From positions 1 through 51,721 of the forward strand of contig NZ_NVPR01000040.1 in the NCBI RefSeq assembly GCF_002551815.1: a stretch of DNA of 51,721 nucleotides, read 5' to 3'. Both the position numbers and the translations under genes were made by a program. The stretch comes from Bacillus sp. AFS098217 (GTDB taxonomy: Bacteria > Bacillota > Bacilli > Bacillales > Bacillaceae_G). Shown one piece after another: positions 9,247 to 18,039 of the stretch. The notes under the pieces were generated by a model. It was not told the origin of the DNA. It saw only the letters and a list, made by a program, of their open reading frames with translations, and did not search any database. The number at the start of each line of letters is the position of its first letter. Positions within the stretch are counted from its first letter, which is position 1.

Positions 9247-9669
9247 TTATTTACCTCCTATTTCTAACTCTGTACTAAACAGAGCGCTGTATATATACTC
9301 ATTTGCTGCTGTTTTCTCAACGAAATTAGGCTCAACATATACATTGAGCCGTCTTAGTGTATATGAATCGTCAATAGCGTTAAAATTACGCCTTTGAACG
9401 TTATTTAACTCTCTTGTTATTGCTTCAATCGCATTCGTTGCTTCTAATTGGTTATCACTTTTAACAAGCAACTGGAATTGTTTTTTTAATATTTCTCCAT
9501 CAAAATATTGCTCACCAGGAGCAGATGGTGTCATTCTGATGGCAATACTCTTCTTTGGTGTGTTATTAGTGCCTACATCCAAAACATCTGCTTTTACAGG
9601 AGCAAACATGATGCTTGGTGGTAGATTAGTAGTTAGGTGTTTTTTTACTGAATCTATCAACCATTTCAT
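9247..9669 (-). CDS. Tail terminator / minor capsid-type completion protein
   Basis: 140 residues, alpha/beta. MKWLIDSVKKHLTTNLPPSIMFAPVKADVLDVG...SIAIRMTPSAPGEQYFDGEILKKQFQLLVKSDNQLEATNAIEAI resembles the tail-terminator class (minor capsid 3-like) that precedes the tail tube in this phage group. Good ribosome site (AAAGGAGGATAGTC). Separated from the next head-tail gene by the HNH/AP2 insertion, which probably split an originally continuous operon. Confidence 0.7.
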   Translation of the reverse strand: MKWLIDSVKKHLTTNLPPSIMFAPVKADVLDVGTNNTPKKSIAIRMTPSAPGEQYFDGEILKKQFQLLVKSDNQLEATNAIEAITRELNNVQRRNFNAIDDSYTLRRLNVYVEPNFVEKTAANEYIYSALFSTELEIGGK

Positions 9670-9691
9670 GACTATCCTCCTTTAGCGCAAT

Positions 9692-9719
9692 AAAAAAAGC
9701 CATCTTTTAAGATGACTTT
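9692..9719 (-). terminator. Terminator of the HNH/AP2 gene
   Basis: Minus strand AAAGTCATCTT (9719-9709), short A-rich loop, AAGATGGCTTT, then a run of T. It overlaps the last codons of the HNH/AP2 gene, so that gene carries its own terminator inside the structural operon. Confidence 0.8.
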
Positions 9720-10969
9720 AAGTGTTTATCTTCTAATTCTTTTCTCGCTTGAATCGCGTCTTCTATATTGTCAAAACGTTTTGAACGGTAGTCCTTACCT
9801 TTAACTCTTATATAAGCTATATATTTGTTTGTCCTTTTTTCTAAACAAACACCGGTAACACCTGTAGAATTCCTTGGGCTAACTCGCTTGTTATGTCCTT
9901 GTTCTGATAATGTAGCCCATCTGCAGTTAGATGGTTCATAGTTTCCATTTACATCTATTCTGTCAATTGAATGATTTGGAGATGGTCTTTCTCCCATATC
10001 TTCTACAAATAAACCTGGTGATTTTCTCCATCTTTCACAAACGGTAATGCCTCTGCCACCATAATTTTTATACTCAGGGTTTTCCGGATTTTCACAGCGA
10101 CCTATAATATTAATAATCGCTGCGTATTCTGGTGTTTTAGACATGCCATGTGTCTTTGCTCTTTTAGAAGTAGATTCTTTGTTGTAACAACCACATGATA
10201 CAGTTCTCCCTGTAGCTAAAGCGTTCCGATTAACGATTTTATAATTACCGCATTCACAAATACATTTGAATCTGACATTATTATGTTTGTCATTTTCGAC
10301 TCTTTCGACTACAGTTAATCTGCCAAAATTTTGACCTATTAAATTACTATTATTTTTTGGCCTTGAACGGCTAAAAAGTTCTGGTGGTCGAATTCCGCGT
10401 CTATACCTTCCAAGAATTGTCCTATAATTAACGCCTACATCAGCTGCCCATTCTGACAAATTCTTTTTCTTTCCTTCGTATTCCAAAAAAATATTACTTT
10501 TTCTATTTTTCAAGTGATTATGCAGAGGGACTAATACACAATTGTTCGGACTATAATCACGATTAATATCGATTCTTTCTATAGTCATACTATCTTCATA
10601 TCCTGATTTAACTAACCATTCTTTGAATATAGTATACTCATGCCAATCGTCACATAACTTAATTCCTTTTCCACCGTATTTGTTAAACGACTGATTTTTA
10701 GGATTGTAGCATATTTGTTTAATTTGTGACCATAATTTATATGATTTAGTTCCAGTTTCACCATGTTTTTTATCATGATTTTTTTCTTTTTGATAGCATC
10801 CGCAACTGATTGTGTTTCCTCTTTTTAAATGATGAGAAGAAACTTCTTTTGTATTGCCACACTCGCACTCACACATGAACATAGTGTAACTATTTTTTCT
10901 TCTTGTATAATTTAAAACTTTTAATCTCCCAAATGTTTGCCCACTGATATCAACAAAAGGTCTACCCAT
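9707..10969 (-). CDS. Duplicated HNH-AP2 homing endonuclease-type protein
   Basis: 420 residues made of two divergent copies of one module. Copy 1 (about 5-165): FGRLKVLNYT, a zinc ribbon CECECGN...ISCGC, YGGKGIKLCDDW, then ERIDINRDYSPNNC. Copy 2 (about 212-365): FGRLTVVERV, CICECGN...VSCGC, YGGRGITVCERW, SIDRIDVNGNYEPSNCRWA. A C-terminal AP2-like DNA-binding domain follows (TGVTGVCLEKRTNKYIAYI...). Copy 1 lacks the RWA ending, so copy 2 is the better candidate for an active HNH-like nuclease. Inserted between head-tail genes on the operon strand, with its own terminator and a TTATAAT-like box about 25 nt upstream. Likely a free-standing homing endonuclease; the duplication is unusual. Confidence 0.8.
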   Translation of the reverse strand: MGRPFVDISGQTFGRLKVLNYTRRKNSYTMFMCECECGNTKEVSSHHLKRGNTISCGCYQKEKNHDKKHGETGTKSYKLWSQIKQICYNPKNQSFNKYGGKGIKLCDDWHEYTIFKEWLVKSGYEDSMTIERIDINRDYSPNNCVLVPLHNHLKNRKSNIFLEYEGKKKNLSEWAADVGVNYRTILGRYRRGIRPPELFSRSRPKNNSNLIGQNFGRLTVVERVENDKHNNVRFKCICECGNYKIVNRNALATGRTVSCGCYNKESTSKRAKTHGMSKTPEYAAIINIIGRCENPENPEYKNYGGRGITVCERWRKSPGLFVEDMGERPSPNHSIDRIDVNGNYEPSNCRWATLSEQGHNKRVSPRNSTGVTGVCLEKRTNKYIAYIRVKGKDYRSKRFDNIEDAIQARKELEDKHLKSS

Positions 10970-11032
10970 AGCAAAACCCCCATAACAGTTATATTATAAC
11001 CCTTATATAGATTTTACCATGGATACAAACTT

Positions 11033-11383
11033 TTATAAATTGTTTTTTATAGTATTTTCAACTATTCTAGCCCAATCAGTTACATTCCTAGCTTTTGCGC
11101 ACTCAAACCAAAGCGATGACGCATTAGGGTTACTGTCACGTGAAAAATTAAAATTCACTCCATAATAAGTCCGCCGCGCATACGGAGTATTCCATTCAAT
11201 ATGACCTTCTCCCGGTCTACTAAAACGAATAGATGAACGCTCCAATTCACCCGTGTCTTTCGGTATAAAGAAGTTACTGTCTTTCAAAACTTGCTGATCT
11301 AGTACGAATTGCGTTTTTTGTATCGCTTCTAGTACTCTACTTTCAATTCCACTTGTATCAACCGTGATATTCAATCTAATCAT
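11033..11383 (-). CDS. Minor capsid protein (minor capsid 2-like)
   Basis: 116 residues. MIRLNITVDTSGIESRVLEAIQKTQFVLDQQVLKDSNFFIPKDTGELERSS...PYARRTYYG matches the HK97-gp10/minor-capsid-2 type head-tail completion protein, with the typical 'PKDTGxLxxS' motif. Overlaps the previous gene by 4 nt (ATGA). Expected at the head-tail interface. Confidence 0.75.
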   Translation of the reverse strand: MIRLNITVDTSGIESRVLEAIQKTQFVLDQQVLKDSNFFIPKDTGELERSSIRFSRPGEGHIEWNTPYARRTYYGVNFNFSRDSNPNASSLWFECAKARNVTDWARIVENTIKNNL

Positions 11384-11721
11384 GATAGCAGTGCCTCTAT
11401 GTGGTGGAGTTTGCTGCGGTCGTAATACTCATTTATTTCATTAACAATCATTTCTTTGCCATTAAAGATGATTTTTGATTTCTCTTTAAATGTAATTGGG
11501 GTTGAATGTACTGCATCATGAAATAGTAGCGTCTTCATTACGACACTTTCACCATTGCCACTAGGAGAAACTGTACGTTTTGGTTCAATACGAACCCTCT
11601 CGAGTGTTACAGGAGCAGCATAATTATCATTACCGCCCCAAGTATCATCTTCTCCGATGTATTCTCGATACTCTACGGTATGGATTAACAATGAACGTCT
11701 GATTGGTTTAGCCATGTACAT
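11380..11721 (-). CDS. Minor capsid protein (minor capsid 1-like)
   Basis: 113 residues from ATG 11721; an ATG at 11715 (MAKPIRRSLLIHTVEYREY) is equally possible because neither has a strong ribosome site. The LLIHTVEYREY start followed by KIIFNGKEMIVNEINEYYDRSKLHHIEALL is typical of the small stopper or minor capsid protein next to the connector. Overlaps both neighbours, indicating translational coupling. Confidence 0.7.
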   Translation of the reverse strand: MYMAKPIRRSLLIHTVEYREYIGEDDTWGGNDNYAAPVTLERVRIEPKRTVSPSGNGESVVMKTLLFHDAVHSTPITFKEKSKIIFNGKEMIVNEINEYYDRSKLHHIEALLS

Positions 11722-12109
11722 TCAGTCCCATATACAATAATCCAGTAGGCCGTAAGTAATCCTTAACAGTAATCGCATAACGGTCATAATAGCTAGGTTC
11801 CTCCTGTGCTCCTGCACTCATTCCATTCTCAGAATAAGACCCAACAGAAAATCCTCCGCCACCTTCACTTACTGTTGAAGCAGTTTCGCCATTGATGGCT
11901 AAAAACTCAACTTGTGCTGCGGTTGCTTTCTTTACTTGTTGCATAATAAAAGGCATTAACTTGTCTAAGTCAACGCCTTGCAATTTATAATTCGTAATAT
12001 GATCAATTTGGTCACTAGCACGATTGATAAGTCGTTCTAATAACGTTTCATCTGATGCAGGAGTACCTTTGTATTCGTTATTGTAGTAATCAGCATCTAT
12101 ATATGCCAT
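11708..12109 (-). CDS. Head-tail connector protein
   Basis: 133 residues. MAYIDADYYNNEYKGTPASDETLLERLINRASDQIDHITNYKL is the helical N-terminus of gp6/gp15-type adaptor proteins, and the C-terminus ends in a DYLRPTGLLYMGLNVHG tail. A Gly/Ser-rich linker with EGGGGFSVGSYS lies in the middle. Positioned two genes after the major capsid, as expected for the adaptor ring binding the portal. Confidence 0.75.
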   Translation of the reverse strand: MAYIDADYYNNEYKGTPASDETLLERLINRASDQIDHITNYKLQGVDLDKLMPFIMQQVKKATAAQVEFLAINGETASTVSEGGGGFSVGSYSENGMSAGAQEEPSYYDRYAITVKDYLRPTGLLYMGLNVHG

Positions 12110-12117
12110 ATGATCAC

Positions 12118-12372
12118 CTACTTAACAGAGGATTCCTTCTTTAACTTAGCAATTTCAGATTTAAGTTTGCTATTTTCAACTTTTAGCTTTTCATTTTCGT
12201 CTACTACTTGATTGAACTCTGCTAACGAAACATTACGGCCACCCGTTGCGCGTTTGATAATTGTGCCATCTTCTTCGATTTGGTCATATCCATCTGCTAG
12301 ATAACTATCTAAACGACCCTCATCAATATGAAGTGTCTTATTTAATTTCTGTACCTTTACAACATTACTCAA
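12118..12372 (-). CDS. Small coiled-coil protein after the major capsid
   Basis: 84 residues from a TTG start (12372) with a good site (AAGGAGTGAACAATA). The N-terminal half is a small hydrophilic domain (VVKVQKLNKTLHIDEGRLDSYLADGYDQIEEDG). The C-terminal third is a Lys/Glu coiled coil (ENEKLKVENSKLKSEIAKLKKE). Similar small proteins occur at this place in B. cereus-group phages, but I know no function; a head decoration or connector accessory is possible. Confidence 0.65.
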   Translation of the reverse strand: MSNVVKVQKLNKTLHIDEGRLDSYLADGYDQIEEDGTIIKRATGGRNVSLAEFNQVVDENEKLKVENSKLKSEIAKLKKESSVK

Positions 12373-12391
12373 TATTGTTCACTCCTTTTTA

Positions 12392-12424
12392 TAGATAAAA
12401 GAGATGACTATATGCCACCTCTTT
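12392..12424 (-). terminator. Terminator/attenuator after the major capsid gene
   Basis: Minus strand AAAGAGGTG (12424-12416) pairs with CATCTCTTT (12406-12398) with one wobble, then TATCTATAAAAAG. The short T-run suggests partial termination, which would raise capsid mRNA relative to the distal genes. Confidence 0.6.
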
Positions 12425-12446
12425 AAATGTTTTATAGAATCGTTAA

Positions 12447-13337
12447 TTAAGGAGTAGTGATATTAAATTTAATACCATCTACTTTTTTCTGAATAGCGAA
12501 TACATCCCAGTACTTACGCTCATAGTACAAATATTTCCCTGCTGTTGCTGCTGTTGGCTCATCTAAGTCAACAAAATCATATTTTTGAGGTGAAATAACA
12601 GATAACGGATGAACTAGAATCATATTGATTTGTTTAGCTGCTACATCTGGTACTGCTCCGTTAGTGAAATTGTAAGCAGTTTTCATACGAGATGAAGGCA
12701 CTACTTTAATTGTTACAGCATCAAGATCGTAAATGTTACGATTTGCTGTACCATTGTTAGTATTAAGAACTAACATACGTTGGATTTCTTTAGCTTGTTT
12801 TAATAGCTTGTTGACTTGTGGTGTTACATATAAGATGCGACCTTCTTGTGGAACTTCTGAATCATCCATTTCCATCATGAAATCATCGAATGTGCTTAGT
12901 ACAGTATCAGCAGTTAATGCAGTTGCGTTTGCTGTTTTCCCTGCTCCAGTAAACTCTGAATACAATTTAGAAGCCATGTACTTATCCATTTCTGGGAACT
13001 TCTGTTCACTATTAAACACACGAGTAATATTAACAATAGATAATGCCATGTTTGTTTCATCGATGTCCTGTGGGTCTACTAATGTTTTAAATTCACGATC
13101 ATGTGCAATTGTTTTTGGTTCCCAATCATTATCAGCGCGGCGTGTATAGTTCCCTACTACATCACGGTCAACATCTGTATATCCACCTACTGTAATACGT
13201 GGGATTTGGATTGTTTTCGGACCTGTCCATTTAACACTTTGGTTATTTGGTGTATTGTACAGTTCTGCGAAGCTTAATCCAGTCGAAAATTTTTGTTGTA
13301 ACCCTTGTTGATAATCATGTGCATAGTTTTTAGCCAT
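12447..13337 (-). CDS. Major capsid protein
   Basis: 296 residues. MAKNYAHDYQQGLQQKFSTGLSFAELYNTPNNQSVKWTGPKTIQIPRITVGGYTDVDRD is the usual N-terminus of A118-like major capsid proteins. The rest alternates strands and helices consistent with an HK97 fold (VTPQVNKLLKQAKEIQRM; MILVHPLSVISPQKYDFVDLDEPTA). Ribosome site TAGGAGTGATTTATAC before ATG 13337. It lies between the scaffold and connector genes and is followed by a weak terminator. No protease domain is seen in the neighbourhood. Confidence 0.88.
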   Translation of the reverse strand: MAKNYAHDYQQGLQQKFSTGLSFAELYNTPNNQSVKWTGPKTIQIPRITVGGYTDVDRDVVGNYTRRADNDWEPKTIAHDREFKTLVDPQDIDETNMALSIVNITRVFNSEQKFPEMDKYMASKLYSEFTGAGKTANATALTADTVLSTFDDFMMEMDDSEVPQEGRILYVTPQVNKLLKQAKEIQRMLVLNTNNGTANRNIYDLDAVTIKVVPSSRMKTAYNFTNGAVPDVAAKQINMILVHPLSVISPQKYDFVDLDEPTAATAGKYLYYERKYWDVFAIQKKVDGIKFNITTP

Positions 13338-13363
13338 GTATAAATCACTCCTATTTGTTTTAA

Positions 13364-14038
13364 TTACATATTTTTAAATGCTTCCACAAACTGATCTGAT
13401 AATGTAGGTGTACTCTTTTGATGTTGACCAGTTGTAAATGTAGGCTTTGGATTCTCTTGAGGTTCTTCCACTACACCTTTAAAGTGAGGGAACTCTTCAA
13501 CTACCATTTCAATTGCTTTTGTGATATCTACATCATCACTAACCTTTGTTTTTGCTAGAGTAATTACAGCGTTTAGGTTCTTCTCTTCTGTAATTCCCGC
13601 CTTAATAGCAGCATTCTCAGCTTGTAAAGAGAAAATAGTATTCTCACTTTCTTTCGCTTGAGTTTGATACGTTGTAAGCTGCTCATTTAACTTATCTTGC
13701 TCCGACTTCTGACTGTCCTGCCATTCACGGAACTTAGCAAGTCCATCTTTGGCACTATTGAAATCTTCAATTCCTAACTGTTTTAATAACTTTTCCTGTG
13801 CTTTCTTAGCTTCTTTAGCTGCAACATTATTCATATCTTCTTGAGAGAACGTTTTAGGAGGTTCCTGTGCAGCTGGTGGCTCCGGATTTCCACCATTACC
13901 TCCTTCTGGTGTTGTTGGTGCAGCTGGTGGTGTAGTGCCTTCTTCACCCTCTCCACTTTCAGCAAAAAACTGTAAATCTAATCGTAATGGTCCTCCAAGC
14001 TTAATAGGTGCTTGATAACCCGTTTCTTTTTGTAACAT
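13364..14038 (-). CDS. Scaffold protein
   Basis: 224 residues from ATG 14038 (MLQKETGYQAPIKLGG), preceded by GAAAGGAAGGATATAT; I prefer this to an upstream in-frame start. A Pro/Gly/Glu-rich N-terminal linker (about 25-65) is followed by a long coiled coil (KFREWQDSQKSEQDKLNEQLTTYQTQAK) and a C-terminus with TGQHQKSTPTLSDQFVEAFKNM. This is the composition of DUF4355/GP20-type scaffolds upstream of the major capsid. It would shape procapsids and then leave. Confidence 0.8.
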   Translation of the reverse strand: MLQKETGYQAPIKLGGPLRLDLQFFAESGEGEEGTTPPAAPTTPEGGNGGNPEPPAAQEPPKTFSQEDMNNVAAKEAKKAQEKLLKQLGIEDFNSAKDGLAKFREWQDSQKSEQDKLNEQLTTYQTQAKESENTIFSLQAENAAIKAGITEEKNLNAVITLAKTKVSDDVDITKAIEMVVEEFPHFKGVVEEPQENPKPTFTTGQHQKSTPTLSDQFVEAFKNM

Positions 14039-14110
14039 ATATATCCTTCCTTTCGGATTGTTCACTTTGTCTTCCGTTTTATTTAACGTCGTTCGCGGAT
14101 AAACCGACAA

Positions 14111-14138
14111 AATAAAAAGAACGCATCATATACATTCT
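14111..14138 (-). terminator. Terminator between minor head protein and scaffold
   Basis: Minus strand AGAATG (14138-14133), loop, CGTTCT (14123-14118) followed by TTTTATTTTG. A modest stem, but with a good T tract, placed in the 110-nt gap before the scaffold gene. Confidence 0.55.
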
Positions 14139-14150
14139 CTGTTTAAATTC

Positions 14151-15245
14151 TTATACAATTTGTTCCCTATTCTTACGACGCGTTCTACCACTTTCGTTTA
14201 TGAAGTTTCTCATCTTCGCCTGTCGATCTCTTACCTTCTGTTTAGCTTTATTAATAGATACTTCATCTTTCATACCTTCAGCCATTCGTAATTCTTTCTT
14301 AGCTCTACGAATGTTTCTTTCAAGTTCTCGTTGTTGTTGGCTTTGTTTATATGCCTTATCTGTTTCTGATTTTGGATAAGGATGATATGTCTTTTTGTTT
14401 TTACCTTCGATGTATCCATAGATGACATGGCGACAATTCACACCTAATAAGCCGCTTGCTTCTCCATAACTCGTACTAGAAAACGGTGGATACTTTTTGC
14501 TTTTTCCACTTCTGCTGTAAATACGACCTTGATATGGAGCGCAACCAGGTCTAGAGTCAATGTGGCTACTTACTTCAATCAAATCAACCTCGTATTCATC
14601 CATTCTAGCGAATTGTGTTTCATTTGCCACTCTGTTTGATGTAGAACGAATTACCGTGTTTACATATCCTTCTGTTGACCATCTGCGCCCTACCTTATCA
14701 GTAATAGACGGAATACCTTTTTTGGCCCATCTTGCAGCAGTCTCTCTTAATGCCTGTTGTGGCGTTCTGAGTCCGACTAATACTTTAGCAGTTGTTTCAT
14801 TCACAATATCTAAAAAACCTTGTCTCGCAGCCGATATCATTGTTGTATTGACTAAATTAAACGCTTCTAACGCAGTTTTTTCTAATGTAAGTAATATTTT
14901 TGCTATCGTGTTGCTTTTTTTGACAGGAACAACATCTGCATTGGGTAACATTGCTTGCAACTCTTTATCCTGTGCAGCTGCTCCCATATATCCAGCTTTA
15001 TATAAAGCCTTCCTCACTTCTTTTTGTGTCATTTTCGCATGTTTAGCAATTATAGAGTAAGATTCATTAGTTAATTTTCCTAACTGCGCCAACTTCTCTA
15101 TATTCCATTGCTTTATGTTTTCATTGGTTACATTTTCATCCATACGAAGTGCAATTCCCATGCGGTAAAGTATTTCAGCTTCGATTTTTAGGTATATATC
15201 AATTACAAATAGTGATAGTTGCTCGATCTGTTCTGGTGTAATCAA
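14151..15245 (-). CDS. Minor head protein (SPP1 gp7 / phage minor capsid 2-like)
   Basis: 364 residues from TTG 15245 (site GGAGTGATCTAA). The N-terminal helical half has IEAEILYRMGIALRMDEN and YSIIAKHAKMTQKEVRKALYKAG. The C-terminal half has DLIEVSSHIDSRPGCAPYQGRIYS...FSSTSYGEASGLLGVNCRHVIYGYIEG, the conserved region of gp7-type minor head proteins. Six nt after the portal gene. In SPP1 the homologue binds the portal and affects DNA ejection. Confidence 0.85.
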   Translation of the reverse strand: MITPEQIEQLSLFVIDIYLKIEAEILYRMGIALRMDENVTNENIKQWNIEKLAQLGKLTNESYSIIAKHAKMTQKEVRKALYKAGYMGAAAQDKELQAMLPNADVVPVKKSNTIAKILLTLEKTALEAFNLVNTTMISAARQGFLDIVNETTAKVLVGLRTPQQALRETAARWAKKGIPSITDKVGRRWSTEGYVNTVIRSTSNRVANETQFARMDEYEVDLIEVSSHIDSRPGCAPYQGRIYSRSGKSKKYPPFSSTSYGEASGLLGVNCRHVIYGYIEGKNKKTYHPYPKSETDKAYKQSQQQRELERNIRRAKKELRMAEGMKDEVSINKAKQKVRDRQAKMRNFINESGRTRRKNREQIV

Positions 15246-15250
15246 TTAGA

Positions 15251-16729
15251 TCACTCCAAACCGCTTGTTAAATCAAGTTCTTGCGGCATTTCAGCTTGTT
15301 TTTCTTCTTGGATTTCTTTTAATATTCTTTCTGCTTCTTCTTCTGTTACTTTTAAAACCTTCATGATAGCCATTTTCGCAGAAGTTAAACCGCTCATTTT
15401 AAGCTTTATCCAATAATCAGCGTTAGTATTTCTGTCCTCTGCAATGCTATCGTCAAAGTTAACCGATACATCGTATTCTTCTGGAGCAGAGTAGAATTCA
15501 TATAGTTCTGATACATCTAAAATAACTGCAATTAGGTCTTTCAGTGCTTCCTCAATGATCGTGATATGGCCATTACGTGTTCTGTACGTCTTGCTGTTCT
15601 GACTAACGACCTCAGTAGCTGTTTTAAGCCCTTGTGAGTCAAAGGTGAATGAACCAGTACTGAATCCTGTTTGCATTGATAGGATGTTTAGTAAGGCGTT
15701 GATAGCAGCGATGTGTTCATCTACTCTTAATTCAACGGAAATATCATGAATCTTATTCATAGCTGCAGCGTCATCGAAGTTCATAGCTTCATATACTTCA
15801 TCGTTAGAATCAAAATATCTCTGCATTTGACCACTTTGTGGGTCAACAATTGTTCTTACTGCGCTTGAAGGAACGATAATACGCTTCTTACCTAAGCGGA
15901 ACTCACGCTCAAATGAATCAAAAGCAACATCTAATGATTGGATTGTATCCAAAGCAGCAGAGTAAATACTCACCCCTAGCCTGCTTGTTAAGTCAACATT
16001 ATTCGCTAAGTTAGGCTTTATATAAACAAAAAGAGAACGTTTTAAGTTCTTAATTTCCACTTCTTCTTTTAAATCTGGATACATTCTATCCAGTGAAATC
16101 TTAACGCCTAAATCAGAGCCATCTGACTCATATAGTTCATTCCTAATTACATATACATCTTTTTCCCATCTATGCCATTCGAGCAGCGTATACTTTTTGT
16201 TGTTTTTTCTGCTCTCATTAATGAAAATACCTTCTGTAACTGTCTTTCCATCATCAGCAGTTGGTATAAAGCAATCTGCATTGACGAATCCAATGCGAAC
16301 GCCTTTTTTATCTGCATATACCTTTGCAACGATTCCACCGATAGCAAACATGTATTCTAGATAGTTTTGAAACTGTAGGTAAAAGGAACTGTTTTTGAAT
16401 ACCTCTTGTACATAATTGTGTGTTTCTTCATCGGATAAGCTAATTTCACACTTTTCATTGAAAACAAGGTTCGCCATCTCAGCAGAAATTACTTTCGGCA
16501 TACCTAATGTTCTCATTTGGCGCTTGTGTGAGTTGCCATCTACTGTTTGATACGTGACATCATGCCATTTAGGATAGTACCCCATGTATAACTGCTTCCA
16601 CTTTTCAATATTGTTATACATTTTATCTGTCATCATGACATCTTTCATATCTGTTACTTTTTCGATTCCACGTAGTAGTCCCAATTTCGCAAGCCACCCC
16701 CTCACTTTTGCAACGATGTTTCCAAACAT
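15251..16729 (-). CDS. Portal protein, SPP1 family
   Basis: 492 residues, a normal length for SPP1/A118 portals. The N-terminus has KWKQLYMGYYPKWHDVTYQTVDG..KRQMRTLGMPKVISAEMANLVFNEKCEI. The stem and wing region has SIYSAALDTIQSLDVAFDSFEREFRLGKKRIIVP. The C-terminal part has FDSQGLKTATEVVSQNSKTYRTRNGHI. It forms the dodecameric ring through which the terminase pumps DNA. ATG at 16729 after GGCGGTGAAAAC, 11 nt from terL. Confidence 0.9.
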   Translation of the reverse strand: MFGNIVAKVRGWLAKLGLLRGIEKVTDMKDVMMTDKMYNNIEKWKQLYMGYYPKWHDVTYQTVDGNSHKRQMRTLGMPKVISAEMANLVFNEKCEISLSDEETHNYVQEVFKNSSFYLQFQNYLEYMFAIGGIVAKVYADKKGVRIGFVNADCFIPTADDGKTVTEGIFINESRKNNKKYTLLEWHRWEKDVYVIRNELYESDGSDLGVKISLDRMYPDLKEEVEIKNLKRSLFVYIKPNLANNVDLTSRLGVSIYSAALDTIQSLDVAFDSFEREFRLGKKRIIVPSSAVRTIVDPQSGQMQRYFDSNDEVYEAMNFDDAAAMNKIHDISVELRVDEHIAAINALLNILSMQTGFSTGSFTFDSQGLKTATEVVSQNSKTYRTRNGHITIIEEALKDLIAVILDVSELYEFYSAPEEYDVSVNFDDSIAEDRNTNADYWIKLKMSGLTSAKMAIMKVLKVTEEEAERILKEIQEEKQAEMPQELDLTSGLE

Positions 16730-16740
16730 GTTTTCACCGC

Positions 16741-18039
16741 CTAATATTTTAATCCTAGTTTTTGTAGATTATCTTGAACATAATATTGAAAGGAATCGAC
16801 TGTGTGATCATCTTCTTTAATAACCTTTGGATCATCGCTTTGTAGTGTATTTGCATCCCATTGATACTTTCTATGTTCTTCAATAAATATTTGATTAGCA
16901 GGAGTATTCAACACGAAAAAACGTCCTTGGGCCATTAAGTCCTGGACGTTATCAATCATGTCTATTTTCTTTTTCTTCGCTACAGGATGTAATCTGATCC
17001 CATAATCCTTAAAGAATTGATTACGCAGCGCACCTTCTGCCGAGTCAATTGTTTGTTTATCGAAGAATCTATTGTAAACCTTAACGGTACTATCCATCCA
17101 TTCTTTCAAGTCCTTAGATAATTCACTTGGCGCTTTCTTTACTACTTTATTAGCAGGACTGTAATAGTACGTATCTAGCAATATAACGTTTCTTTTCTTA
17201 GTAAAACCGATTGCTAAATGAGTCGTTGCAGATACCTGGTGCCCTGTATCGCTTGCTGTATCGATAAGTATAATGTCATCATCGTTCGGTAATTCATCGA
17301 TTAATTGGATGTGATTCATGTTATATACCATGTCGCCTAAACCGATAACTTCACCGCCATACATCCAACGCCAATAATCCAAGTCGTGCACCTTATACTT
17401 CTCAATCTTTCGTATCATTTGCTGAGATAAGAATCCCTTTTTATCATCCATGTACGTTGAATGGTGGATGAAGTAATCCTCATCATTAGCCTTGCTATCT
17501 AACCACTCATTAATCCAGCTGTATGGATTCCTAGGAGGATTATATGAGAAGTATACTTTTACTTCTTTACCTTCTATCTGCTGGCGAATGAAGGTATCCT
17601 CAACAATATCTATATCCTCTACACCAGCAAACTCTGCTGCTTCCTCATACCATAGCGCCATGACGTATCCTTTTGCAATCTTAGCTGACTTTAGTTTTAG
17701 TGGATCGTCGCAGCCATAAAAGTAAAACGCAGTATTAGTTTGCTTATGCCTTATGATTAATGGCGACTTACCAAAGTAAAACTCACTTTCAACACCAAGC
17801 ATATAAATGGCCCATTTAATTTGCTCATATATAGATGTAGAAAGGTACTTACCGACTTTTCTCAAGCAAACTACATTGCCCTGGTCATCTTCTAAGAAAT
17901 CCGTTACAAGCTTCATAGAAATAACCGATGACTTCATTGAAGAACGGCCGCCCTTTGCAACGATATGTGATTCATCAGCAAGCCATAGCGAATAGAAATT
18001 GACGTTCATCAAGTCCATGATGTTAACTGTCTTGGTCAT
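16741..18039 (-). CDS. terL: Terminase large subunit
   Basis: 432 residues. ATPase: Walker A-like KGGRSSMKSSVIS (about 29-41), Walker B ALWYEEAAEF, coupling motif YFSYNPPRNPYSW. Nuclease: acidic residues in DDIILIDTASDTGH, QTIDSAEGALRNQF and the C-terminal EDDHTVDSFQYYVQD. A complete PBSX/SPP1-type packaging motor. Its start overlaps terS by 17 nt. With an SPP1-type portal, headful (pac) packaging is the likely mode, which fits a circular map. Confidence 0.92.
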   Translation of the reverse strand: MTKTVNIMDLMNVNFYSLWLADESHIVAKGGRSSMKSSVISMKLVTDFLEDDQGNVVCLRKVGKYLSTSIYEQIKWAIYMLGVESEFYFGKSPLIIRHKQTNTAFYFYGCDDPLKLKSAKIAKGYVMALWYEEAAEFAGVEDIDIVEDTFIRQQIEGKEVKVYFSYNPPRNPYSWINEWLDSKANDEDYFIHHSTYMDDKKGFLSQQMIRKIEKYKVHDLDYWRWMYGGEVIGLGDMVYNMNHIQLIDELPNDDDIILIDTASDTGHQVSATTHLAIGFTKKRNVILLDTYYYSPANKVVKKAPSELSKDLKEWMDSTVKVYNRFFDKQTIDSAEGALRNQFFKDYGIRLHPVAKKKKIDMIDNVQDLMAQGRFFVLNTPANQIFIEEHRKYQWDANTLQSDDPKVIKEDDHTVDSFQYYVQDNLQKLGLKY

